23,594 bases of DNA from an uncultured Ilumatobacter sp. GTDB lineage: Bacteria; Actinomycetota; Acidimicrobiia; Acidimicrobiales; Ilumatobacteraceae. The stretch covers positions 1 through 23,594 of the forward strand of contig CALCXK010000104.1 of the NCBI GenBank assembly GCA_937905835.1, written 5' to 3'. The translations under genes and the position numbers were made by a program. Within the stretch, counting starts at the first letter, position 1; each line of letters opens with the position of its first letter. Positions 13,226 through 20,353 of the stretch are shown piece after piece. A model generated the notes under the pieces. It did not search any database and was not told the origin of the DNA. It saw only the letters and a list, made by a program, of their open reading frames with translations.

Positions 13226-14401
13226 GTGGCAAATCCCTGGTTCGAGTCCATCGCCGTCGCACAGCAGCGCGCCAAGCGTCGCCTGCCGAAGTCGGTGTAC
13301 GGCGCACTGATCGCTGGCGCAGAAGCTGGGTTGACCAAAGACGACAACGTCGCAGCGTTCAGCGAACTCGGCCTCCGCCCGATTACGGCGGGCCAATCGG
13401 CCGAACGGTCGATGGAAACCGAAGTGATGGGCCAGCACCTATCGATGCCGGTCATCATCTCGCCGACCGGTGTTCAGGCCGTACATCCCGACGGCGAAGT
13501 CGCGGTCGCTCGAGCCGCTGTGGCGCGCGGCATCCCGATGGGGCTGAGCTCGTTCTCGTCGAAGCCGATGGACGAAGTGATGGCCACCGGGGCTGCGACG
13601 TTCTTCCAGATCTATTGGGCCGGCGATCGCGACTCGATGGTTGCTCGAATGGAACGCGCCAAGGTCGCTGGTGCTGTCGGCATGATCCTCACACTCGACT
13701 GGTCGTTCGTGCACAGCCGTGACTGGGGCAGCCCGGCAATCCCTGAATCAATCGGCCTGAAAACCATGATCAAGCACGGCCCCGAAGCGATCGTCAAGCC
13801 GCGTTGGCTGATCAATTGGCTGAAGTCCGGTGGGATCCCGCAGCTCGGCGCGCCGAACTTTCGCGTGTCGTCAAACGATCCCGTTCCCGGCTTCTTTGAC
13901 GCCTACGGCACATGGATGGGCACCCCTCCTCCATCGTGGGCCGATGTCGCCTGGCTCCGCGCTCAGTGGGACGGCCACTTCATGGTCAAGGGCATCAACC
14001 GAGCCGACGAAGCTCGCAAGGCAGTTGATGCTGGCGCATCGGCGATCTCCGTCTCGACGCACGGCGGCAACAACCTCGATGGCACCCCGGCTCCCATTCG
14101 CTGCCTGCCCGAAGTTGTCGCAGCCGTTGGCGACCAGATCGAAGTCGTCATGGACTCCGGCATCCGCCGCGGTTCGGATGTCGTCAAGGCACTGGCGCTC
14201 GGCGCCAAGGCCGTGATGATCGGCCGCGCCTATCTGTGGGGTCTCGCTGCCAACGGTCAAGCCGGTGTCGAGAACGTGCTCGACGTGCTCCGTATGGGCA
14301 TCGACTCGAACCTGATGGGTATGGGGAAGTCGTCGATCAGCGAACTGTCGCCTGACGACCTCGTCATCCCCGACGGCTTCTCACCACCTGTCCGCGACTG
14401 A
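13226..14401 (+). CDS. mftD: Pre-mycofactocin synthase, FMN-dependent (MftD)
   Basis: A 391-residue FMN-dependent alpha-hydroxyacid dehydrogenase fold (TIM barrel). From memory, the opening WFESIAVAQQRAKRRLPKSV and the C-terminal GRAYLWGLAANGQAGVENVL match mycobacterial MftD (annotated LldD1), not ordinary lactate dehydrogenase. MftD oxidises the cyclised valine-tyrosine product AHDP to pre-mycofactocin, the redox-active cofactor core. The active-site base is His279 in HGGNNLDG; NN replaces the RQ of lactate-oxidising members, as in MftD. Lys255 and Arg314 are the usual FMN and substrate contacts. Residue 278 is Thr, where I recall Asn in mycobacteria. No mftA, B, C, E or F is in this window, so the gene appears separated from the core cluster. 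The start is the leaderless-type GTG at 13226. Confidence 0.9.
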   Translation: MANPWFESIAVAQQRAKRRLPKSVYGALIAGAEAGLTKDDNVAAFSELGLRPITAGQSAERSMETEVMGQHLSMPVIISPTGVQAVHPDGEVAVARAAVARGIPMGLSSFSSKPMDEVMATGAATFFQIYWAGDRDSMVARMERAKVAGAVGMILTLDWSFVHSRDWGSPAIPESIGLKTMIKHGPEAIVKPRWLINWLKSGGIPQLGAPNFRVSSNDPVPGFFDAYGTWMGTPPPSWADVAWLRAQWDGHFMVKGINRADEARKAVDAGASAISVSTHGGNNLDGTPAPIRCLPEVVAAVGDQIEVVMDSGIRRGSDVVKALALGAKAVMIGRAYLWGLAANGQAGVENVLDVLRMGIDSNLMGMGKSSISELSPDDLVIPDGFSPPVRD

Positions 14402-14429
14402 CAGCTGAACGGCGCAGGTGCGCCACACT
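14398..14429 (+). promoter_or_regulatory. Candidate leaderless promoter of the class A monooxygenase
   Basis: CTGACA (14398-14403, overlapping the mftD stop) and CACACT (14424-14429), followed by gtcggc and the ATG at 14436. The -35/-10 spacing of 20 bases is long, so the -35 is uncertain. The -10 and its 6-base distance to the ATG match those of mftD. Confidence 0.45.
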
Positions 14430-14435
14430 GTCGGC

Positions 14436-15680
14436 ATGACTTCGGTAACGATTGCTGGTGGTGGAATCGGTGGGCTCGTCGCAGCGATGTGCCTCCACGA
14501 CGCCGGCCACAAGGTCGACGTGTTCGAATCGGTCATCGAGCCGTCCGAGTTGGGCGTCGGCATCAACGTGCTTCCGCACTCGGTGCGCGTGCTCGACGAC
14601 CTCGGGCTCCTGCCAGCTCTTGATGCCGCCGGAGTTCGAACCGAGGCGCTGGCCTTCTTGTCGCGTGATGGGATCCGGATTTGGGAGGAGCCTCGGGGGC
14701 TCGCCGCCGGGAATCCTTGGCCGCAGTTCTCGATCCATCGCGGCAAGTTCCAGATGCTGTTGTGGCAGGCCGCCCTCGACCGACTTGGGCCCGAGCGATT
14801 CCACACGGGCATGCGCCTCGCATCGTTCGACCAGCGCGACGATCTGGTTACGGCGACGTTCCGGGATCGTCGTTCGGACATCGATATCGAAGTAGCGAGC
14901 GAGGTGCTCGTCGGCGCCGACGGCATCCACTCTGTTGTCCGTCAGCAGCTCCATCCCGATCAGGGTCTCCCCCATCCGTCGGGCCTCGTGTTGTGGCGCG
15001 GTGCCGTTCGAGCACCGGCATTCCTTGGCGGTCGCACCATGTTCATGGCCGGAGACGACGGGCAGAAAGCGGTGGTGTACCCAATCAGTGATCCTGATGA
15101 CGATGGCATGGCGCTGATCAACTGGGTGGCCGAACGGCCGATGGACGTCGACATGGCGACCGTGAGCTGGAATCGTGAAGTCAACCCAGCCTGGGTCGCA
15201 GAGAGCTTCACTGACTGGGACTATGGCTGGCTCGACGTCGGCGCACTGATCGCATCGAGTGATGCGGCCTACGAGTTCCCGATGGTCGATCGTCATCCCG
15301 TCGATCGCTGGTCGTTCGGGAGGGTCACACTCCTCGGCGACGCGGCCCATCCGATGCGTCCAAACGGCAGCAACGGCTCGAGCCAGGCGATCCTCGACGG
15401 CGAGGCCCTGGCTGCTGCGCTGGCTCACACTGACGATGTTTTCGCGGCCCTCACGGCATACGAGTCGACGCGTCTTGAACTCACCACCAAGCTCACCCTG
15501 GCCAATCGGCAGGCCGGGCCCGAACGGGTCATGCAGTGGGTGGCTGATCGCTGCGCGGGGGTGTGCACCGATGAGCACACCTGCGTCGACACCGCCGTGC
15601 TCGAACGGGAAGCGAACGCCTACAAGCAACTCGCTGGCTTCGACCTCGCCACGCTGCAGGCAATGGCCGAACCCGGCTGA
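14436..15680 (+). CDS. Class A flavin-dependent monooxygenase (PhzS-like)
   Basis: A 414-residue single-component aromatic hydroxylase fold. The FAD dinucleotide motif GGGIGG is at 8-13, Glu31 ends strand 2, and the DG motif is in GADGIHSVVR (160-169). The GD motif is GRVTLLGDAAHPMRP (295-309), followed by NGSNGSSQAILD. The last segment, with the repeated glycine-serine and QAILD, is characteristic of the PhzS / salicylate hydroxylase-like branch. These enzymes use NAD(P)H and O2 to hydroxylate an aromatic ring, often with decarboxylation; the substrate is not determinable. The Cys-containing stretch CAGVCTDEHTC near residues 373-383 is unusual. It starts 34 bases after mftD and is convergent with the thioesterase. 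Confidence 0.9.
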   Translation: MTSVTIAGGGIGGLVAAMCLHDAGHKVDVFESVIEPSELGVGINVLPHSVRVLDDLGLLPALDAAGVRTEALAFLSRDGIRIWEEPRGLAAGNPWPQFSIHRGKFQMLLWQAALDRLGPERFHTGMRLASFDQRDDLVTATFRDRRSDIDIEVASEVLVGADGIHSVVRQQLHPDQGLPHPSGLVLWRGAVRAPAFLGGRTMFMAGDDGQKAVVYPISDPDDDGMALINWVAERPMDVDMATVSWNREVNPAWVAESFTDWDYGWLDVGALIASSDAAYEFPMVDRHPVDRWSFGRVTLLGDAAHPMRPNGSNGSSQAILDGEALAAALAHTDDVFAALTAYESTRLELTTKLTLANRQAGPERVMQWVADRCAGVCTDEHTCVDTAVLEREANAYKQLAGFDLATLQAMAEPG

Positions 15681-15699
15681 GCAAGAGCAAGGGCCCCGA

Positions 15700-15730
15700 G
15701 AGCGCAGCGATTTCGGCGAAGCCGCCGCTC
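15700..15730. terminator. Possible terminator between convergent genes
   Basis: An outer stem gagcg (15700-15704) / cgctc (15726-15730) encloses an inner cggc-gaa-gccg hairpin (15714-15724). It lies in the 54-base gap between the convergent monooxygenase and thioesterase stops. The stems are short and no T-run follows. Confidence 0.35.
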
Positions 15731-15734
15731 CTCG

Positions 15735-16544
15735 CTAGAGGAGCACAATCGTCATGGACTGGCTCGCAGTTCCGAGCAGCTGGCCTGCCTCGCTCCACAT
15801 CAGGCAACTGCTGTTGGCGAAACCATTTCCGACGAACTCGACCTGGTTGTCGCAGAGCACCCAGTCGGTGTCGGCAGGAGCTGCGTCGGCGTAGCGGATG
15901 GTGTTGTCGAGGCTGGACAGGTTCGTGACCCGCCCCATTGCATTGCCAACGACCGATGGCGCGTAGTCGGCAATGATCGCCAGAGCTGCTGCATCGACGC
16001 GGACGCCGGGCATCCGCACCCAGACCAGCGAACGGTTGTCGCCGGTTGCCTCGCCGACGCCGGAGAAGCCGAACATCCCGCGCGCCATCTTGACCTCGAC
16101 ATGGTCATGCAGCGACGCGTAGTCGAAGTGTCGTTCGGGGTCGACCGAGTCGGCAGGCGACAGGCAGTCGGGCATTGTGTCCCACACGCCGCGCAGCTTC
16201 TCGGGCCGCTCGCCCACGGCGCCAAGCACATTGACGATCTCGTTGCCCTCGGATGTGGCCTGCAGCCTGCACTGGGTGACGCTCCGGCCGATGGCAGGAG
16301 TGGCGACGTCGAGGTGCATCTCCGATGGGTTGTAGAGCGTGGCGATGTACTGCGCTGTGGCCCACACAGCCGGCTTACCCGTGTGCGCTTCCATCGCTGC
16401 GACGCCAGCCGCGAGGCCAACACCGCCGAACAGCGAGCCGCGCCCTCCACCAACCGCTCGGTCGGTAATCGGTACGCGGTATCCCCCAGCTCCCTGACCC
16501 ACTTCGGTTATTCCGAGGAACTCAAATGTCGACTGTCTACTCAC
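15735..16544 (-). CDS. Acyl-CoA thioesterase, double-hotdog (TesB-like)
   Basis: A 269-residue protein with two hotdog repeats that should hydrolyse acyl-CoA esters in the cytosol. Repeat 1 (about residues 5-115) contains GGGRGSLFGGVGLAAGVAAM, the substrate-binding helix. Repeat 2 (about 150-269) contains SLDNTIRYA, with Asp213 in the position of the TesB catalytic Asp, and GTASQSMTI, with Gln262 in the position of the catalytic Gln. The start is taken as the GTG at 16544 (MSRQSTFEFLGI). The frame stays open to 16667, but that extension is a low-complexity Gly/Val translation of the upstream repeats. TAGCTT ends 8 bases before the GTG. It is divergent from the second Baeyer-Villiger gene, and a joint role in releasing acids from CoA esters is inferred. 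Confidence 0.88.
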   Translation of the reverse strand: MSRQSTFEFLGITEVGQGAGGYRVPITDRAVGGGRGSLFGGVGLAAGVAAMEAHTGKPAVWATAQYIATLYNPSEMHLDVATPAIGRSVTQCRLQATSEGNEIVNVLGAVGERPEKLRGVWDTMPDCLSPADSVDPERHFDYASLHDHVEVKMARGMFGFSGVGEATGDNRSLVWVRMPGVRVDAAALAIIADYAPSVVGNAMGRVTNLSSLDNTIRYADAAPADTDWVLCDNQVEFVGNGFANSSCLMWSEAGQLLGTASQSMTIVLL

Positions 16545-16562
16545 GCCTCGGGAAGCTACTGG

Positions 16563-16611
16563 CCCTCCCACCAGCCCCACCCACCCAGCCCTCCCACCAG
16601 CCCCACCCACC
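16563..16611 (-). repeat. Tandem repeat, two identical 23-base units with G-quadruplex potential
   Basis: Identical 23-base units at 16563-16585 and 16589-16611 are separated by cag (period 26). On the minus strand each unit contains gggtggggctggtgggaggg, four runs of at least three G's with loops of one to five bases, so each can form a quadruplex alone. They lie 18 bases upstream of the thioesterase start. Confidence 0.8.
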
Positions 16612-16612
16612 A

Positions 16613-16659
16613 AAGGCGTGAGGTAGGTGCGCATGGGGTGCGCACCTACCTCACGCCTT
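16613..16659. repeat. Perfect hairpin, 21-bp arms and 5-base loop
   Basis: Arm 16613-16633 is the exact reverse complement of 16639-16659; the loop is tgggg. The arms contain ggtaggtgcgca and tgcgcacctacc. The hairpin is midway in the 167-base spacer between divergent genes, upstream of both predicted promoters, so it is not positioned as a terminator for either. It may be a repetitive extragenic palindrome, a regulator-binding site or a cruciform-forming element. No coding gene is seen in this spacer. Confidence 0.85.
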
Positions 16660-16711
16660 GGCAGCACAGGAGGACTCGTAGCGACGACACACCCGAGGCC
16701 ATGCTGTCACC

Positions 16712-18577
16712 ATGCCGACAACGTCATCGATGAATGTGGCTGACGCGGTGCGCGATGCCGACCTCCGGGTGTTGACCATGTGTTTGTTCCAGATCACCGG
16801 CGACCAGAAGTGGCTCGAGGCCCCGTACCTCCCACGGCGCGACGTCCGACTGATCGCACCGGAAGACGCCGGTTTCAGCGACGACATCGCCGACGAAATC
16901 CGTGCTGCCGCCGTTCATGCCATCGCCCTCGAGCCGGCCATTGCGGACCCCGGTGACGAGCTAATGGTCGAGATGATGAGCGTGTGCCTCGGCGAACCCA
17001 TCCCCGCCGAATACGCGCCGATGATGCGCGAAGAAATGGGATTTCTCTCGCGCGACGTCGAGTGGCCCGCAGAGGCTGAGCGGCCATCCGTGCTCGTCGT
17101 AGGCGCCGGAGCAAGCGGCATCATCATGGGTGTTCGCCTCGACCGACTCGGCATCGATTACGACATCGTCGAGCGCAGCACGAGCGTCGGCGGCGTCTGG
17201 CGCGACAACATCTATCCGGGGGCCGGCGTCGACACGCCAAACCACGCCTACTCGTTTTCGTTTGCGAAGCCGAATCGCTGGTCGCGCTACTTCTCACCTC
17301 GGGCCGACCTCCATGACTATCTGCAGCGCAACGCAGACGAGTTCGGGGTCACGCCGAAGGTGCAGTTCGAGACCGAGGTGATCGGGGCACAGTGGAGCGA
17401 CGACGCCGGCGAGTGGTCCGTCGAGCTGCAAACGCCGACCGGGCGCGAAACACGGCAGTATCGAGTACTGATCAGCGCGATCGGCCAGCTCAACGTTCCC
17501 AAGCCTCCACCGGTGCCGGGCCTAGAGAGCTTCCAGGGGCCAATATTCCATTCATCGCATTGGCCTGCCGATCTCGATGTCACCGGCAAGCGAGTGGCCG
17601 TGATCGGCACCGGCGCGTCGTCGATGCAGATCGTCCCGGCAATCGCTGACCAGGTCGCCGAGCTCACCGTGTACCAGCGCACAGCACAGTGGGCGCGGCC
17701 GGTTCCGCGCTATCACGACCCGATCCCCGACGGGTCGCAGTGGCTCTTCGAACATATGCCCTTCTATGCATCGTGGTTCCGTTTCGTCATGCTCTGGCGC
17801 TACGGCGACGGCCTTCTCCCACTGTTGCAGCGCGACCCTGATTGGAAGTTGCCGCATTCGATCAACCGCGCCAACGAGCGCCATCGGCAGCAGATGGAAG
17901 AGCACCTGCGGTCCGAACTCGACGGGCGGCCCGACCTGATCGACAAGTGCCTGCCGACCTACCCGCCCTACGGGAAACGAATTCTGCTCGACAACGGCTG
18001 GTTCGCCACGGTCCGCAAACCGAATGTCGAGCTCGTCGTCGAGGCGGTCGATCACCTCGACGCGTCCGGCGTCGTGGCCGGCGGCGAGCACCGCGAGCAT
18101 GACATCGTCATCATGGCCAACGGCTTCGAGGTGTTCCAGTCGGCGAGCCGACTCGGTCTGATCGGCCGCGACGGCGTCAATCTGGCCGACCTGTGGGCGA
18201 ACGACGATCCGTACGCCTACCTCGGCATCACCGTGGCCGACTTCCCGAACTTCTTCATGATGCAGGGCCCCACCACGGGCCTCGGTCACGGCGGAAGCGC
18301 CATCTTCCAGGCCGAGTGCCATGCCCGACACATCACTGCCTGCCTGGCTGAAACCGCCAAAGTCGGTGGCACATCGATCGAAGTTCACTCCGAGCCGATG
18401 TTTGCGTACAACGACGCGTTCGATGCCGCCCATGAGCAGCTGATCTGGAGTACTCCGGGCCTGCGCAACTGGTATCGCAACGAGGCCGGGCGAGTCGTCG
18501 TGATCATGCCGTGGCGCCTCGTTGACTACTGGCAAATGACCCACGACCCGGACCTCGACCACTTCGCAATCAACTAA
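16712..18577 (+). CDS. Type I Baeyer-Villiger monooxygenase with N-terminal extension (HAPMO-like)
   Basis: A 621-residue FAD/NADPH monooxygenase. A roughly 120-residue helical N-terminal region precedes the FAD motif GAGASG (131-136), as in 4-hydroxyacetophenone monooxygenase. The SVGGVWRDNIYPGAGVDTPNHAY segment is typical of that group. The fingerprint is exact: FQGPIFHSSHWP (274-285). The NADPH motif GTGASS is at 299-304 and YQRTAQWARP follows. It should convert an aryl or aliphatic ketone to an ester; the substrate is unknown. CATGCT ends 6 bases before the ATG at 16712. The acyl-CoA synthetase follows on the same strand after an 81-base gap holding a perfect palindrome, and the thioesterase is divergent, so a ketone-to-acyl-CoA route is a plausible inference. 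Confidence 0.93.
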   Translation: MPTTSSMNVADAVRDADLRVLTMCLFQITGDQKWLEAPYLPRRDVRLIAPEDAGFSDDIADEIRAAAVHAIALEPAIADPGDELMVEMMSVCLGEPIPAEYAPMMREEMGFLSRDVEWPAEAERPSVLVVGAGASGIIMGVRLDRLGIDYDIVERSTSVGGVWRDNIYPGAGVDTPNHAYSFSFAKPNRWSRYFSPRADLHDYLQRNADEFGVTPKVQFETEVIGAQWSDDAGEWSVELQTPTGRETRQYRVLISAIGQLNVPKPPPVPGLESFQGPIFHSSHWPADLDVTGKRVAVIGTGASSMQIVPAIADQVAELTVYQRTAQWARPVPRYHDPIPDGSQWLFEHMPFYASWFRFVMLWRYGDGLLPLLQRDPDWKLPHSINRANERHRQQMEEHLRSELDGRPDLIDKCLPTYPPYGKRILLDNGWFATVRKPNVELVVEAVDHLDASGVVAGGEHREHDIVIMANGFEVFQSASRLGLIGRDGVNLADLWANDDPYAYLGITVADFPNFFMMQGPTTGLGHGGSAIFQAECHARHITACLAETAKVGGTSIEVHSEPMFAYNDAFDAAHEQLIWSTPGLRNWYRNEAGRVVVIMPWRLVDYWQMTHDPDLDHFAIN

Positions 18578-18587
18578 TTGTGGCGAC

Positions 18588-18618
18588 CGGTCACACTGTG
18601 CCTGGCACAGTGTGACCG
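18588..18618. repeat. Perfect palindrome, 15-bp arms around one base
   Basis: Arms cggtcacactgtgcc (18588-18602) and ggcacagtgtgaccg (18604-18618) are exact reverse complements with a single t between them. It begins 11 bases after the Baeyer-Villiger stop, so it may act as a terminator. The bases 18606-18621 recur exactly at 5487-5502, which suggests a dispersed element. Confidence 0.8.
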
Positions 18619-18658
18619 CTACGACGCGAGGCGGTCCGACCTGCAACAATCGGCCGCT

Positions 18659-20353
18659 ATGACGATGACGTTCCAAGAGGCCTGCGCGGCCGTCTGTGCA
18701 CCCGGTTCGATGTTCGAGATCCAAGAGACCGAGGTGCTGGGCCAGACCAGCAAAGTCTTTGCTGGCACACCCCCGAACATCCGGTCGCTCTTCGAACTCG
18801 CTGCGCTGCGCACCGACGAATTCATCATCTTTGAAAACGAGCGCTGGACAATGCCGCAGGTCCTCAAACTGGCGGGCCAGATCGGCCACCTCCTTGTCAA
18901 CGGACTCGGTGTTACGAAGGGCGATCGCGTCGCAATCGCAATGCGCAACTACCCCGAGTGGATTGCTGCGTTCGTCGCGATCAGCTCGGTCGGGGCGGTC
19001 GTCGTGCCGATGAACGCCTGGTGGGTCACCGACGAACTGGTCTTTGCTCTCGAGGACTCCGGTTCCAAGGTCGTTATCGCTGACGCGGAACGACTGCAAC
19101 GCATGCAAGACGCAGCGCCGGGAGCCATTGATGCCAAGGTCATCGTGGCCAGGGCAACCGGCGAACTCCCAGACGGCGTGTTGAACCTCGACGAGGCGGT
19201 GGCTCAATTGGACGACGCCACCATGCCCGACGCCGATATCGACCCTGACGATGACATGACGATCCTCTACACCTCGGGCACCACTGGCCGACCGAAGGGT
19301 GCTGTTTCGACGCACCGCGCCGTGCTCAGCGCACTGATCGCCTTCGCTGCGCGTGCTGCCGTGGGTGCCGTCCGCGAGCCCGAAGACCCAGCCACCGTCG
19401 AAGAGGGCGGGGCCCCGCAAACCGCGTTCATGCTCTGTGTGCCGCTATTCCATGTCACTGGCCTCGTCCCCGTGATGCTCGGATCTTTCGTCAGCGGCGC
19501 CAAGCTCGTCATGACCTACAAGTGGGAGCCGAACCGTGCCCTCGAACTCATCGAACAAGAGCGCGTGACCAACTTCGTCGGCGTACCAACAATGAGCTGG
19601 GACCTGCTCGAAGCCGAGACCTTCGCCGAGCGCGACACTTCGTCGCTGCGTTCCGTCGGCGGCGGTGGCGCTCCCATGCCGCCCGAACTCGTCAAGCGCA
19701 TCGACGAGAACTTCCAGCGCGGCCGCCCTGGCCTCGGCTACGGCATGACCGAGACCAACGCCTACGGACCCCAGAACGCAGGCGACGACTTCGTCAACAA
19801 CCCGAAGTCGACCGGCCGACCGGTTCCGATCATGGACGTCAAAGTCACCGATCTTGAGGGTAACGACCTGGCGGTTGGCGAGACCGGTGAGATCTGGTTC
19901 CGCAGCCCATCACTGATCCGTGGCTACTGGAACCGTCCCGAAGCAACCGCCGAGACCATCGTCGACGGCTGGCTCCGCTCCGGCGACATCGGCCGTCTCG
20001 ACAACGAAGGCTTCGTGTACGTCAGCGACCGAGCGAAAGACATGATCCTGCGCGGCGGCGAGAACATCTACTGCGCAGAAGTCGAAGCAACGATCTACGA
20101 ACATCCGGCCGTCTACGAGGCAGCCGTGTACGGCATCCCCAACGAACGATTGGGCGAAGAACTTGCCTGCCACGTGATGGTCAAGGGAGGCGTGACGCTC
20201 GACGCGGGCGACCTCCAGAAGTTTGTCGGCGAGCGCCTGGCCAAGTTCAAGGTTCCAACGGTGATCACGATCGTCAACGAGTCGTTGCCGCGCAACGCAA
20301 GCGGAAAAATCTTGAAGCGTGATCTGCGCGACGCACTGATCGCCAACTCCTAG
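18659..20353 (+). CDS. Class I adenylate-forming acyl-CoA synthetase
   Basis: A 564-residue ANL-superfamily ligase that activates a carboxylic acid with ATP and transfers it to CoA. Motifs in order: ATP loop YTSGTTGRPKG (204-214), GYGMTE (360-365), SGDIG (441-445), the hinge DRAKDMILRGGENIY (457-471), and C-terminal Lys550 in NASGKILKR. All essential residues are present and the length is normal. The acid cannot be named from sequence; medium or long fatty acids and aryl acids are both possible. The ATG at 18659 is chosen (a second ATG is at 18665); an in-frame start at 18578 crosses the palindrome. AACAAT lies 8 bases upstream. Its TAG stop overlaps the stop of the convergent photolyase gene within a single CTAG. 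Confidence 0.94.
   Translation: MTMTFQEACAAVCAPGSMFEIQETEVLGQTSKVFAGTPPNIRSLFELAALRTDEFIIFENERWTMPQVLKLAGQIGHLLVNGLGVTKGDRVAIAMRNYPEWIAAFVAISSVGAVVVPMNAWWVTDELVFALEDSGSKVVIADAERLQRMQDAAPGAIDAKVIVARATGELPDGVLNLDEAVAQLDDATMPDADIDPDDDMTILYTSGTTGRPKGAVSTHRAVLSALIAFAARAAVGAVREPEDPATVEEGGAPQTAFMLCVPLFHVTGLVPVMLGSFVSGAKLVMTYKWEPNRALELIEQERVTNFVGVPTMSWDLLEAETFAERDTSSLRSVGGGGAPMPPELVKRIDENFQRGRPGLGYGMTETNAYGPQNAGDDFVNNPKSTGRPVPIMDVKVTDLEGNDLAVGETGEIWFRSPSLIRGYWNRPEATAETIVDGWLRSGDIGRLDNEGFVYVSDRAKDMILRGGENIYCAEVEATIYEHPAVYEAAVYGIPNERLGEELACHVMVKGGVTLDAGDLQKFVGERLAKFKVPTVITIVNESLPRNASGKILKRDLRDALIANS

Noticed and set aside
16563..16611. A CRISPR-like repeat pair
   Set aside because: There are only two copies, a 3-base spacer and no cas genes.
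16613..16659. The long hairpin as a Rho-independent terminator
   Set aside because: It lies upstream of two divergent genes and lacks a T-run, so there is no transcript for it to terminate.
16545..16667. N-terminal extension of the thioesterase
   Set aside because: The extra residues are translated tandem repeat and hairpin (Gly/Val-rich), with no similarity to the family. A GTG with an upstream hexamer is available at 16544.
18588..18618. A CRP-type operator, because TGTGA and TCACA occur
   Set aside because: The half-sites are in the opposite order and 15 bases apart instead of TGTGA-N6-TCACA; a repeat or terminator explanation fits better.
17552..19420. A 622-residue minus-strand open frame
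   Set aside because: It is the antisense of the second Baeyer-Villiger gene and the acyl-CoA synthetase, both with intact motifs. Its composition (Asp, Arg, Val, His) is typical of antisense reading in high-GC DNA.
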